A stretch of DNA of 64,000 nt from JABDKH01 sp963768565 (lineage in GTDB: Bacteria > Bacteroidota > Rhodothermia > Rhodothermales > JABDKH01), in contig CAVYIO010000008.1 in assembly GCA_963768565.1 (NCBI GenBank), forward strand, positions 62,001 to 126,000. Reading direction: 5' to 3'. Below, in pieces: positions 39,387-47,998 of this stretch. The stretch's first letter is position 1, and each line of letters begins with the position of its first letter. The notes below the pieces were generated by a model. The model had not been told where the DNA came from. It saw only the letters and a program-made list of their open reading frames with translations, and ran no database searches. The translations under genes and the position numbers were made by a program.

Positions 39387-40334
39387 TTATTTGGAATCGG
39401 CGAGTGCCGCGGCGATCGCTTCGTCGAACGCTGACAGAGGTTGGTTTCCGCTCAGAAACTGGCCGTTGACGAAGAAGGCCGGAGTTCCGGTGACTCCGTA
39501 GCGACTTCCGCTCTCAGCGTCCGCCAGCACTCGCTGCCGGGCAGCCAGGTACGCATCCGACGATGTGTCGGTCGCGCACTCCGACCAGGCATCAACATCA
39601 ATGCCGGCCGCCGCTATCCACCCCCTGCCCTTCTCGGCGTAGTTCGCTTCTGAGACGCTCGCCTGGTTTGTAAAATAGCCGTCGTGCAAACTCCAGAACG
39701 CGTCGCCGGACTGCTGCGCCGCACACACGGCGGCAATCGCCGCAGGCTCGGCCCACGGGTGTCGTGACAGCGGAAAGTGACGATAGACCAGCCGCACCTG
39801 CTCCGGATATTTTTCCAGTACGCTCTCCACCGTGCCTGAGACGCTGGCGCAGTACGGGCATTCGAAATCCGAATACTCGATGATCGTGACCGGTGCGTCC
39901 GCGGGACCGCGACTCGGCATCCCTGCCGTTTCGGCCAGAAGTGCCCGATGTTTTTCTCGAGCCTCCTGATTTTCGACGGCCTTTTCTCGCTGAAGCTCAA
40001 GAGCAATTTCCTGCATCGAGAGGCTCGCATCAATCGGGTCGGCCGCCAGAAGGTACAGCCGTGCGTCATCGCTCGTCGTCAAGAAGCGCATCTGATTCCG
40101 GCCGTCAATGACGACCACTCCTTCATCAAAGCCGGGTGAGGCACTGGCTCCCAACTCTGCCACGGTAACGTCACTTTCACGTAACTGAGGAAACCGATAT
40201 TTCAGATTCTCGACGATCCGCGTTTTCCGATCGTCGTTGTTCGGCTCGCTAGCGGACTGACATGAAGCCGGACGCGAGACGACGAGGGCCAGAAGGACGG
40301 CTATGTAGGCGGTGCGGGAAAGTGCTTTCTGCAT
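39387..40334 (-). CDS. DsbA-like thiol:disulfide protein, exported
   Basis: 315 residues. A signal peptide (AYIAVLLALVVSRPASCQS) precedes an unassigned N-terminal domain of about 110 residues and a thioredoxin-fold DsbA domain: ITIIEYSDFECPYCASVSG with the CPYC active site, the conserved YRHFPLSRHPWAEPAA, and the cis-Pro loop GVTGTPAFFVNGQ. It resembles the Bacteroidota DsbA family with an N-terminal extension. It likely makes or shuffles disulfides in the periplasm. It converges with the molybdenum locus. Confidence 0.9.
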   Translation of the reverse strand: MQKALSRTAYIAVLLALVVSRPASCQSASEPNNDDRKTRIVENLKYRFPQLRESDVTVAELGASASPGFDEGVVVIDGRNQMRFLTTSDDARLYLLAADPIDASLSMQEIALELQREKAVENQEAREKHRALLAETAGMPSRGPADAPVTIIEYSDFECPYCASVSGTVESVLEKYPEQVRLVYRHFPLSRHPWAEPAAIAAVCAAQQSGDAFWSLHDGYFTNQASVSEANYAEKGRGWIAAAGIDVDAWSECATDTSSDAYLAARQRVLADAESGSRYGVTGTPAFFVNGQFLSGNQPLSAFDEAIAAALADSK

Positions 40335-40448
40335 GGGTATTGCGTGGTGGAAAAGAACAGTATATGCCGCTGATCGATCGGGGGTCCCGCGGCATTTGTT
40401 CTAGCCGGCCTGTCCATACGCGCCAACAACGGTGGGCAGTCCTGCCAC

Positions 40449-43334
40449 TCACTCCGTCTCGGTCGAGTCCGGCGACGGGAAAGCGATTCTGCGGACATCG
40501 TAGGTTCCGCCGGTGTCCAACGCCGTGTCCGGCGCCGGTCCATCGCCCTCGAGCCCGGCCTGATCAATCGTAAACGATACGCGCGTCCTTCCGCGAGTGC
40601 TCGAGACGCCGAACGGACCGGGGGTTGACTCCTCATACTGACCGGCCATGGCCTCTCGCACGACGGCCTCCGCCACGTCCGCAGCCGGAGCCCGGTCCAG
40701 TTGAATGTCGGTTTCAGATGCCAGTTCAGCACCGATCTCAAACTCGAGTCGTCGCTTTGTGCGCCGCCTTTCTCGTTTCTGCCAGACCGGTGAAGTAATG
40801 TCGGACGTAGCTACGTACTCGTCGAGAGCAGCAATGAAGTTCTTGTAGACCTGCTGAATCTCCCAGATAATTCCATCCGGCCCCAGCGCCCACCACTCGT
40901 CTGGAGTGAAGTAGGCCGACACTTCAGCTTCCGAGCCGGATCGTCCAAACCACTGGATGAGGTGCAGGTTATCCGACTGGGCCATCCAGAGCGCAATATC
41001 AACAAATCGCTCGTCGCCCGTCAAGAGAGCCTTGTTGTAGGCCTGCAGCATGAGGTGGAAGACGGCCCTCTGCGCGTCATTGCCAAGGAAGAACTCCAAC
41101 CCGCCGCTTCCCGCCCAGGTGCTCGCAAACGCGGGAAGAGGTAGCTCATGGCTTTCGCCTTCGAAGGCATCGTACAATTCCGTGGGAGTCGCAAACTGAA
41201 GTCCCGCGTCGTGTACGGCATCCGGAAGTGCCTGAAGAAAGTCGAAGATGCCGCTGTCTTCGTGATGATGCTCACCGAACGTTTCGAAATCCCATCCAAG
41301 TACGACAAAATCACCGGGACTCTCCGAAAGCCACTTCGCGTACTGATCTGCCATCAGCGGGAATCCCGACCAACTTCTGTCGCTGAATCGATATCCGACA
41401 TCATCGCTCAACGCGTAGTGTCTGACCAACAGCTTCAGACGCCCGCCGTTGTGGTGATACATGTACGTCGGCTCTCGCCATTCCATCAGCCACTTGCGGC
41501 CATCGACGAAAGCGGCCTGAAATCCAGCGAGATCGAGCGCATGGTAGATGGTATCCGACATCATCAACTCGGTCGTATCCGCAACGACCGGACGGACACC
41601 GAAGACCTCCTCCAGACGGTCCGCCGATTCTCGCATCCCGTCCATGAATCGCTCCACGTCCCACAACAACTCAAATCCATGTCGGGGATTGGTTGCGACC
41701 GGCTCAACGTTTTTGCTCTGCACGAGCTTCCGAAACACATCCAGCAGTTCCGGATCCCATCGTTCCGCCTGTTCCACAAAGGACAAGGAGAAGCCGATAG
41801 CCATCTTGAATCCCTGCTCGGCCAGCTCGGTGAAGCGACGGGCCGCCGGATAGTAGCACGTCGATGCCACCTTCCTGAAATAGCGCTCGTTCATCTCGTG
41901 ATCAAAGAGATGTTCAGCCCACCCATCAGGACCTTTCCCGCGCGGTATGGAGGCAGCCGGCAACCGCAAACGACGGGGTTGATGGATGAGCGTGTAGACG
42001 AGAACGTTTTCGACACGCGGCTGGACCGGGCCCGAATCTATAGCGCCGATGGACCGCGCGACAAACCGCACCTTGTCATTGACGATATCGATCACTTTGT
42101 CCCACGTGAACTGGGCCGCCGTTCGACGAGCTGAGGCCCGAATTTCGCGCGCGCGATCCACGTCAGTCCGCAATTCAAGTATCTCGGAAACGATTTCTTC
42201 CGGGTCATCCGTGTCGAGACTGATCGCGCACGGTCCCGCGAACGAGTATTCCTCACCGGTGCTGCCGACGAACACCAGGCCGCCGGCTGCCATCCCTTCG
42301 AGACCGACGAGTCCAAACGGCTCATGTCCGCTGTTCGCCAGGACGGCGTCGGCTCCCGCATAAAACGGCCTCAATAGATCCGGAGACATGTGAAAAGAAA
42401 AGTGATAGAGGTCTGCCGGCGGCACGTCCGCCAGCAGATCCATCAGTTCCTTCCAATTGGCGGGCTCACCTGTAACGTGAACGACGCTCAGTCCGTGCGC
42501 CGCAGCTCGGTCGAACACCTCCTGCCCGTGCGCCTCGATTCCGCCCCTCAGTACAAAAACGACTCGTTGACCACCGTTTTTGATGCGAGCCGCCGCATCA
42601 ACAGCCATCAGCCATCTCTTTGCCGGGTCAAAACGCCCGACCTTGAACAGAAGTACCGCATCGCGGGCGTGCAATCTCTTCCGTAGCTGCGCGACTCTCG
42701 TCTGGCCGACGCGGCGAAGCAAATCTCCTGGAATACCGTTCGGAATCACGAGCGGATTCAGTCCCATCTCCCACATGATGTGCTTCATGTATCGACTGAC
42801 CGTCGTCAACTGCGATGCGGTCGAAAGCCTCGGCCAATCCACACGGTGGAAGGACATCGTGTTATTGGCATTCCAGAGGATCACGCATCGATGACGCAGA
42901 CCCGACTCCACCAGCAGGTCATGTATACGGATTACGGCCTCGGCCGTGTGCCACTCCTCCGCCATAATCACGGGGAGCATGCCTTCGTCCAGTGCGGGTC
43001 TTACGAAATGATCCACCACGAAGGCTGGAACGGATTCGTTGAAATCACAGACCTTTCCCTCTTCCCCGTCATAGACTCCGGAGTGGTGCGTCGCACTGAT
43101 CCACTGGCTCCAGCGGTGTAGCGTAAGCCGACCGTTCTCCAATTCTTCCGTAGCGGGCAAATCGGGATCGCCAACGAAAAGAAGATGGGTCTTGTAGCCG
43201 CGTCTCGCGAGAGCGACAGAAAGATTGGCGACACGAATCCCGAGGCCGCCAGCGATAGCGTACCGGTCGGGGCCCTCAAACGAGAGGACACAAAAAGCTG
43301 CTTTGTCCGGTGGGACACTCACGACGAACGCCAC
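40449..43334 (-). CDS. GT4 glycosyltransferase fused to GH57-like domain
   Basis: 961 residues. The N-terminal half (to about residue 410) is a GT-B glycosyltransferase of the GT4/glycogen synthase type: AIAGGLGIRVANLSVALARR, VIPNGIPGDLLRR, KVGRFDPAKRW and NSGHEPFGLVGLEGMAAGG. The C-terminal half (about 445-740) resembles glycoside hydrolase family 57: AIGFSLSFVEQ, LGWDFETFGEHHHEDSGIFD and TPTELYDAF. The last 180 residues are charged and unassigned. GT4-GH57 pairs are found around alpha-glucan synthesis, but this fusion's product is not known. No signal peptide, so cytoplasmic. Confidence 0.85.
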   Translation of the reverse strand: MAFVVSVPPDKAAFCVLSFEGPDRYAIAGGLGIRVANLSVALARRGYKTHLLFVGDPDLPATEELENGRLTLHRWSQWISATHHSGVYDGEEGKVCDFNESVPAFVVDHFVRPALDEGMLPVIMAEEWHTAEAVIRIHDLLVESGLRHRCVILWNANNTMSFHRVDWPRLSTASQLTTVSRYMKHIMWEMGLNPLVIPNGIPGDLLRRVGQTRVAQLRKRLHARDAVLLFKVGRFDPAKRWLMAVDAAARIKNGGQRVVFVLRGGIEAHGQEVFDRAAAHGLSVVHVTGEPANWKELMDLLADVPPADLYHFSFHMSPDLLRPFYAGADAVLANSGHEPFGLVGLEGMAAGGLVFVGSTGEEYSFAGPCAISLDTDDPEEIVSEILELRTDVDRAREIRASARRTAAQFTWDKVIDIVNDKVRFVARSIGAIDSGPVQPRVENVLVYTLIHQPRRLRLPAASIPRGKGPDGWAEHLFDHEMNERYFRKVASTCYYPAARRFTELAEQGFKMAIGFSLSFVEQAERWDPELLDVFRKLVQSKNVEPVATNPRHGFELLWDVERFMDGMRESADRLEEVFGVRPVVADTTELMMSDTIYHALDLAGFQAAFVDGRKWLMEWREPTYMYHHNGGRLKLLVRHYALSDDVGYRFSDRSWSGFPLMADQYAKWLSESPGDFVVLGWDFETFGEHHHEDSGIFDFLQALPDAVHDAGLQFATPTELYDAFEGESHELPLPAFASTWAGSGGLEFFLGNDAQRAVFHLMLQAYNKALLTGDERFVDIALWMAQSDNLHLIQWFGRSGSEAEVSAYFTPDEWWALGPDGIIWEIQQVYKNFIAALDEYVATSDITSPVWQKRERRRTKRRLEFEIGAELASETDIQLDRAPAADVAEAVVREAMAGQYEESTPGPFGVSSTRGRTRVSFTIDQAGLEGDGPAPDTALDTGGTYDVRRIAFPSPDSTETE

Positions 43335-43578
43335 GGGACAACGTCCCGTTGTGGGAAAACAAAGCGAAGGTCGACTTATAGATACGGCAGGCCCTCGTCT
43401 TCCGCAACCGGATCACGTGCATCCGGTGTGGAGGCTACCCTGCAACCGACCCGCCGGGAATGTCCGCAGCATGCTGTAAGGGTCCGGGCATCACGGCGTC
43501 TCCGTCCCGGCTTCGCGCAAAGATATCCGGGCGCTGCAACCTGCACGATGTTGGGGCACCTACCCCACCACGCCGACA

Positions 43579-43614
43579 CAAAACAAAAAAGGGGCCCCGG
43601 TTATCCGGAGCCCC
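43579..43614 (-). terminator. Rho-independent terminator for the DUF4382 gene
   Basis: On the minus strand GGGGCTCCGG (43614-43605) pairs with CCGGGGCCCC (43600-43591) through a four-base loop, followed by TTTTTTGTTTTG. It lies 21 bases after the stop at 43636 and ends the minus-strand run that starts with the T9SS genes. Confidence 0.85.
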
Positions 43615-43635
43615 TCGATGCGAGTAAGAGCAACC

Positions 43636-44253
43636 TTATTGCACCACTGCCTCTCCTTCATCTGAAATCGCCAGTTGGGCGTCGTTCAGCGAAGCAGACA
43701 CGGCTCTGATAACCGGTGTCATTACGTATCCGGTGGGCGCCAATGGAGGTCCCGTCGACACGACTGATTCGTCGGCCACAAAGTCGAGAAGAATGTTCAG
43801 CGTTCCGCCGGCACTTACATCCACGAGCTCGTCGAAGAAGAACTTTAGACCCGAAGATGATCCACTGGCCACGTGAAGATCTTCCGTCACGGCCGACTCA
43901 TCCGTTCCGAACGTGATCGTTGCCTCGTCGCCGATTACGACTCGAAGCTGATCAAATGTCGTTAACGTGATCTCCTGGTCACAGACATCAATCGTTCCGC
44001 CGTCCGCTAACGCGAGCAGGTTGAACATGGTCGCGACATCGCTCGATGGAATCGTCTCGCGCTCATCGGTGGTCGAATTGATGATCTCGCAGGAAACCAC
44101 GGTGACATTAATCGCTGAGGCGTCCTCGATTGGCGCGTCCGTCATTCGTACGATGATGCGACCCGTGTCGTCCGAAGCAGCATCGCAGCCTATAAATGTC
44201 GCACCGACAAGTATCACAGAGGCCGTAGCAAAAAGGATGTTTCTACGGCGCAT
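43636..44253 (-). CDS. DUF4382 lipoprotein
   Basis: 205 residues from the ATG at 44253 (MRRRNILFATASVILVG), with lipobox FIGC. The DUF4382 pattern RIIVRMTDAPIEDASAINVT opens the mature part, followed by a FDQLRVVIGDEATITF strand region. The family is a beta-sandwich on the outer side of the membrane in Bacteroidota and others; function not known. A terminator follows at 43579-43614. Confidence 0.88.
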   Translation of the reverse strand: MRRRNILFATASVILVGATFIGCDAASDDTGRIIVRMTDAPIEDASAINVTVVSCEIINSTTDERETIPSSDVATMFNLLALADGGTIDVCDQEITLTTFDQLRVVIGDEATITFGTDESAVTEDLHVASGSSSGLKFFFDELVDVSAGGTLNILLDFVADESVVSTGPPLAPTGYVMTPVIRAVSASLNDAQLAISDEGEAVVQ

Positions 44254-44344
44254 AACGTTCCATTGGGTTTGTTCGAAAGAAGGGGTGGTCACCCGGGTAT
44301 CGTCCGTCGCGTGTGCCGTTTCAAGTCGAGAGCCTCGCGCCGGT

Positions 44345-45583
44345 CTAGTTGCCGCCTTTCCTGCTCAGAACACGCACAGAAGATCTTCGGTAGGAGTACG
44401 TAAAGTCTGTTCGGGCGACGTGCGATCCTTCCGGATCCCGTATCACAATCTCGTCAAGAAGTCCAGCCGGATCATAAGCGTAACTCTCCGTACCGCCAGC
44501 GCCGGGGCTCAGTCGGCGGAAAAACAGGGGCGGCTGTTGATCCGTAACTCGCCCTGAGGCATCGAATTGCCTGCGGATTGAGTGGGGAATCATGGTCTGA
44601 TCTACGGCAACAATGCGGCCGTGTTCATCACGACCAAAGCTGTAAGAGTCGAAAGCCTTCGTGATCGAGATCACCCGGCCTTCATCATCGTAGGTCCACG
44701 TCAGAGTCGTGTAGTAATCGAGTTCCTCCGCCGAGTGCGACTGATGCTGAATCAGTCGTCCGCGATCATCGAAGAACGACCGCCCTACGACCACCTCCCC
44801 TTTCTTCTCGATCACCGAACCGTCTTGCAACACGATGTCGTGTCGTTCGACATCTTTCGTTGCCAGATTTCGAATCTCGATTGCGCTCGCGTTCCCGTCG
44901 ATGTCGCGCTCGATCGTTACAGACTTCCCGGACCAGCCGAATTCGATGATCCTGGCCGACCGATCCAGTCTCAGATAGTCCTCGTCACACGCCTGGAGCT
45001 TCTGATTCACCGACGTAATACAGGCCCGCCACTCCTTGAGCGATCCGTCTTCGTAATACGAGAAAGACTGAGCCATTCCATACGGAGCGCTTCCCGGGTA
45101 TTGCGTCCGGGTTACGGATGCAACCAGAACCTCCGACGGCGACCGCGAGCGAGACCAGCGTTCCAGCCTACCGTGTTCATCGAACGCGAACGACTCCCGC
45201 TGAACAACCCTCTTCGTCAGGGGATCTTCGTATTCTATTGTCTTGACGTGACCGCTTCGATCCACGTTGGACCGGCTTCTCCTGAAGACCTGACCGACTG
45301 ACTCCCCGTCTGCCGCGACCACACGGGTCACTTCGACGATGGACCTTACGGCCGAGGATCGTAGCAGGTCGGATTCGTAAAAGGTGCGATCGACCATCCC
45401 TCTCAACGAGAGCGGTTCGAGATCCCACGTCCCGAATCGCTCGAGTTCAAACCCGGTCGGTCGAGGTCCGAGGTGCCTGGTCCAGTCGTATTGTCCCGAT
45501 GCAGGGGACGGGGCCGCGACACACAACCAGACTACCGCAGCGACCTGCGATAACCTGCACCATGGAACGCGAACGGCCGTCAT
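44345..45583 (-). CDS. Exported protein with RHS/YD-like repeats
   Basis: 412 residues from the ATG at 45583; a TTG at 45601 is also possible. A signal peptide (LSQVAAVVWLCVAAPSPASG) is followed by repeats of the type FDEHGRLERW, YYEDGSLKEW, FDDRGRLIQH, YDDEGRVISI, FDASGRVTDQ and YDPAGLLDEI, spaced roughly 30-40 residues. These are the short YD-type repeats of RHS-like or MORN-like wrapping sheets. No toxin domain is visible at the C-terminus. It follows the GldN-like gene closely and may be in the T9SS transcript; function unknown. Confidence 0.75.
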   Translation of the reverse strand: MTAVRVPWCRLSQVAAVVWLCVAAPSPASGQYDWTRHLGPRPTGFELERFGTWDLEPLSLRGMVDRTFYESDLLRSSAVRSIVEVTRVVAADGESVGQVFRRSRSNVDRSGHVKTIEYEDPLTKRVVQRESFAFDEHGRLERWSRSRSPSEVLVASVTRTQYPGSAPYGMAQSFSYYEDGSLKEWRACITSVNQKLQACDEDYLRLDRSARIIEFGWSGKSVTIERDIDGNASAIEIRNLATKDVERHDIVLQDGSVIEKKGEVVVGRSFFDDRGRLIQHQSHSAEELDYYTTLTWTYDDEGRVISITKAFDSYSFGRDEHGRIVAVDQTMIPHSIRRQFDASGRVTDQQPPLFFRRLSPGAGGTESYAYDPAGLLDEIVIRDPEGSHVARTDFTYSYRRSSVRVLSRKGGN

Positions 45584-45597
45584 CGTATGTGGCCGAC

Positions 45598-46221
45598 TCA
45601 ATAGAGAAACTGTCGAATAATCCCGACAAGTCGGGTCCGTTCGGTGATGGCGCTCTCATCGTCCCGAATAATGCGCCCACCTACACTCGTGACCAGGCTC
45701 TGATCGAGCTGGTGGAATTGCAGTTTGTCCCAGAAAGGCTCGAACACGGCTTCGTTCATCTCGAGCCGGGTGCCCTTGCCGACCAGGATGTTGCGGATAA
45801 TCGGGTTGGATGCGTCGAAAAAGGCTATCGGGACGTCGGTGTCCTCGAACTCCTCGGGTCGGTAGATGAAGTAAAGACTCAGTATGTCGGCTTTGAACCT
45901 TCGCTGATTTGCCTCGAATCGATAGGTCACAAACACCTTGTTTGCACTGCTGAAGTCAAGACCCTCATTGTAAAGTCGATCTGCAAGAACGGCGACGCGA
46001 TGCTGACTTGTATCGTCCGGCGCACGGCGAATAAGTACGTCGCGCCTGTCGGTCACATCGACCAGAGAATCAAGCAGCGCCGCCGTCACATCGTCACTCG
46101 AAACAGGGGTAATGATCTCGACTGTTTGCAACCACCGCGACTGGGCGACAGTCGCAAGCGGCGACGTTGCACCCGCTATGAAAGCAATGAGCAGAAGAGA
46201 TATTGGACGGTACATATTCAT
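45598..46221 (-). CDS. Exported protein at the gldN position (GldN/PorN-like, divergent)
   Basis: 207 residues. Signal peptide ISLLLIAFIAGATSPLATVA. It follows gldM by 19 bases, the place of gldN in T9SS operons. Similarity to GldN is weak: FKADILSLYFIYRPEEF and PIAFFDASNPIIRNILVGKG loosely recall the GldN region just before its end. I infer a divergent GldN because the operon would otherwise lack one; sequence alone would not decide it. Confidence 0.6.
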   Translation of the reverse strand: MNMYRPISLLLIAFIAGATSPLATVAQSRWLQTVEIITPVSSDDVTAALLDSLVDVTDRRDVLIRRAPDDTSQHRVAVLADRLYNEGLDFSSANKVFVTYRFEANQRRFKADILSLYFIYRPEEFEDTDVPIAFFDASNPIIRNILVGKGTRLEMNEAVFEPFWDKLQFHQLDQSLVTSVGGRIIRDDESAITERTRLVGIIRQFLY

Positions 46222-46240
46222 AGGGGTGGCGGATTCACAC

Positions 46241-47263
46241 TCAAGAAATTACGTATCCAAATGTCCGGCTCGCTTCGTGCAACCGAACGTCGACGGCCTG
46301 GCCGTTATAGTTGATTCGCTTGACGCTCTCGAGTCGTATGAGAACGCGATCGCCGGGCTGAGCATCGCGAAGCGCGCGTGTCAGCACAAGTTTATTGCCG
46401 TCCAGATCGAACGTGCCGATCTTCTTGCTGGCTTTGAGGCCCTTCCTGAGATATACGGTCGCGCTGCCGACCAGATATCGTGCGTCTTTTGGGAAGCGGC
46501 TCTGAAATGACTCGTCCGGTTTTATCTGGAACTCCAGCATCGCTCTGCGCCGAGATATTCCATCACCGTTGTTGACTGGACGGCCGGCATTTGTAACGTG
46601 GATCTCGGGTCGCGGCGGATCGATCACGGCGAAGCTCTTCTTGCCGAGGAAGACGTCGTTGTCTCCATCTTCGACGAATACGTTCACATCGACGGTGGCT
46701 CCCGATGGACTGACGGTGATTCGTCTACCATCGACGCGCGATTTTCCCACGGCCAGTTTGAGTGTACGATCTTCGAGACCCGGTACCTCGATGCGAACGC
46801 TGTTCTGACACAGGCGGTACAGCGTCTGCGTGGCCTCACTCATAGCAACGATGTCGGGTCGTCGGACGGTGAAACTGCCGTCAACAGGAATCGTCGCCAC
46901 CTGTCCACCCACCTGCATGAAACTGAAGGCACCGCGATATTCGATTTCCTTCTCTGTTTCCCCGGCCGCGAGCAGGTTGCCCGTCGACATACTGAACAGG
47001 GAGTCCCCCAACGATTCCAGGGCGCCCTCGCCGATCAACTGCTGGCCCTGGCCGCCGCCGACCGCGAGAAAAGCTCTTCCCTGAAACTTCTGACCGAGAA
47101 CCACCTGGCTCGAGCCCATTACCACGGGCTCGAACGACTCGACCACGAAGGTCTCCTCACTCAGGTCGAAGGTGGAGAAAGCGTACAGGAGAATCGGGAA
47201 GTAGAGCGCCAGCATTACATAGTAGCGCAGTTCCTTGATCCCTGACAGGGCGGTGTCGTTCAT
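46241..47263 (-). CDS. gldM: T9SS motor protein GldM/PorM
   Basis: 340 residues. It has one N-terminal membrane helix (ELRYYVMLALYFPILLYAF), then periplasmic domains. The GldM pattern is visible in NSVRIEVPGLEDRTLKLAV, DGRRITVSPSGATVDVNVFV and PEIHVTNAGRPVNNGDGISR. It is shorter than the roughly 500 residues of Flavobacterium GldM, apparently lacking part of the helical first periplasmic domain. GldM and GldL form the proton-driven T9SS motor. Spacing to gldL is 17 bases. Confidence 0.88.
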   Translation of the reverse strand: MNDTALSGIKELRYYVMLALYFPILLYAFSTFDLSEETFVVESFEPVVMGSSQVVLGQKFQGRAFLAVGGGQGQQLIGEGALESLGDSLFSMSTGNLLAAGETEKEIEYRGAFSFMQVGGQVATIPVDGSFTVRRPDIVAMSEATQTLYRLCQNSVRIEVPGLEDRTLKLAVGKSRVDGRRITVSPSGATVDVNVFVEDGDNDVFLGKKSFAVIDPPRPEIHVTNAGRPVNNGDGISRRRAMLEFQIKPDESFQSRFPKDARYLVGSATVYLRKGLKASKKIGTFDLDGNKLVLTRALRDAQPGDRVLIRLESVKRINYNGQAVDVRLHEASRTFGYVIS

Positions 47264-47280
47264 GGGTGATCCTGCGACTG

Positions 47281-47949
47281 CTACTGGTTGACGGCTTTTC
47301 TTCGTGGCAACGCGGTCGGTCCTTCCTTCACGCGACTCGAAGCCAGTGCCGGTCGATCTTCATTGTGGCCTCGCCCCCGATTGAAATACGAGAATCGTTC
47401 GGCGACATCCTCGAGCTCTGCCCGGATGCGTTGCACCGACGATCCTGCCGATCTCATCTCGTCACCGAGTTCACTCATCCCTGTCCCCAGAATACCCGCG
47501 TCTTCAGCAAGCCGGCCCGAGGCGACCTGATCCAACTCGGCACGCATGCGGTGAATCGTCCCTCTCGCAAGTTCCATCTCGGCACCCAGCTCACGAACCT
47601 CCATCTGAAAACGCTTTGCGTCCTCGCCGAGCGCAAGAAAGAGTGCATCCACTTCACTTTTGATACGGGCCTCCATCTCGCGCACCTTCGTTCCCGAGCG
47701 CGCTGGCACGACCGCTTCGCTTCCGATTGGCGCAGGCCGCGCGGTAAAGGATCCGATTAACTCGAACACACCCATCGTCACGAAAGCAGCGGCTTCACCC
47801 AGGAAGCCGACTTTCATGAAGACCTCGTAGTAGTCGAGCTTCAGGATCTTGAAGAACACCCCCAGAATGGCGAGGGCGCCGAAAATGCCGATGCAGAATG
47901 CCAGGATACCCTTGAGACGGGTCATCCTGTCCGGAGAAGTGTTTGGCAT
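47281..47949 (-). CDS. gldL: T9SS motor protein GldL/PorL
   Basis: 222 residues. Two membrane helices at the N-terminus, LAFCIGIFGALAILGVFFKI and KVGFLGEAAAFVTMGVFELI, the second with the conserved Glu thought to carry protons. The C-terminal 140 residues form a cytoplasmic coiled coil (KVREMEARIKSEVDALFLAL). Length and layout match GldL. It sits between the GldK-like gene and gldM. Confidence 0.93.
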   Translation of the reverse strand: MPNTSPDRMTRLKGILAFCIGIFGALAILGVFFKILKLDYYEVFMKVGFLGEAAAFVTMGVFELIGSFTARPAPIGSEAVVPARSGTKVREMEARIKSEVDALFLALGEDAKRFQMEVRELGAEMELARGTIHRMRAELDQVASGRLAEDAGILGTGMSELGDEMRSAGSSVQRIRAELEDVAERFSYFNRGRGHNEDRPALASSRVKEGPTALPRRKAVNQ

Positions 47950-47998
47950 AGTTCGTTCTTTTAAGTCGAGTCAGTGAGTGGTTGTCGTCTCCGTGGAT

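Noticed and set aside
41148..42134. 328-residue plus-strand frame opposite the glycosyltransferase
   Set aside because: Fully covered by the confidently assigned GT4-GH57 gene on the other strand.
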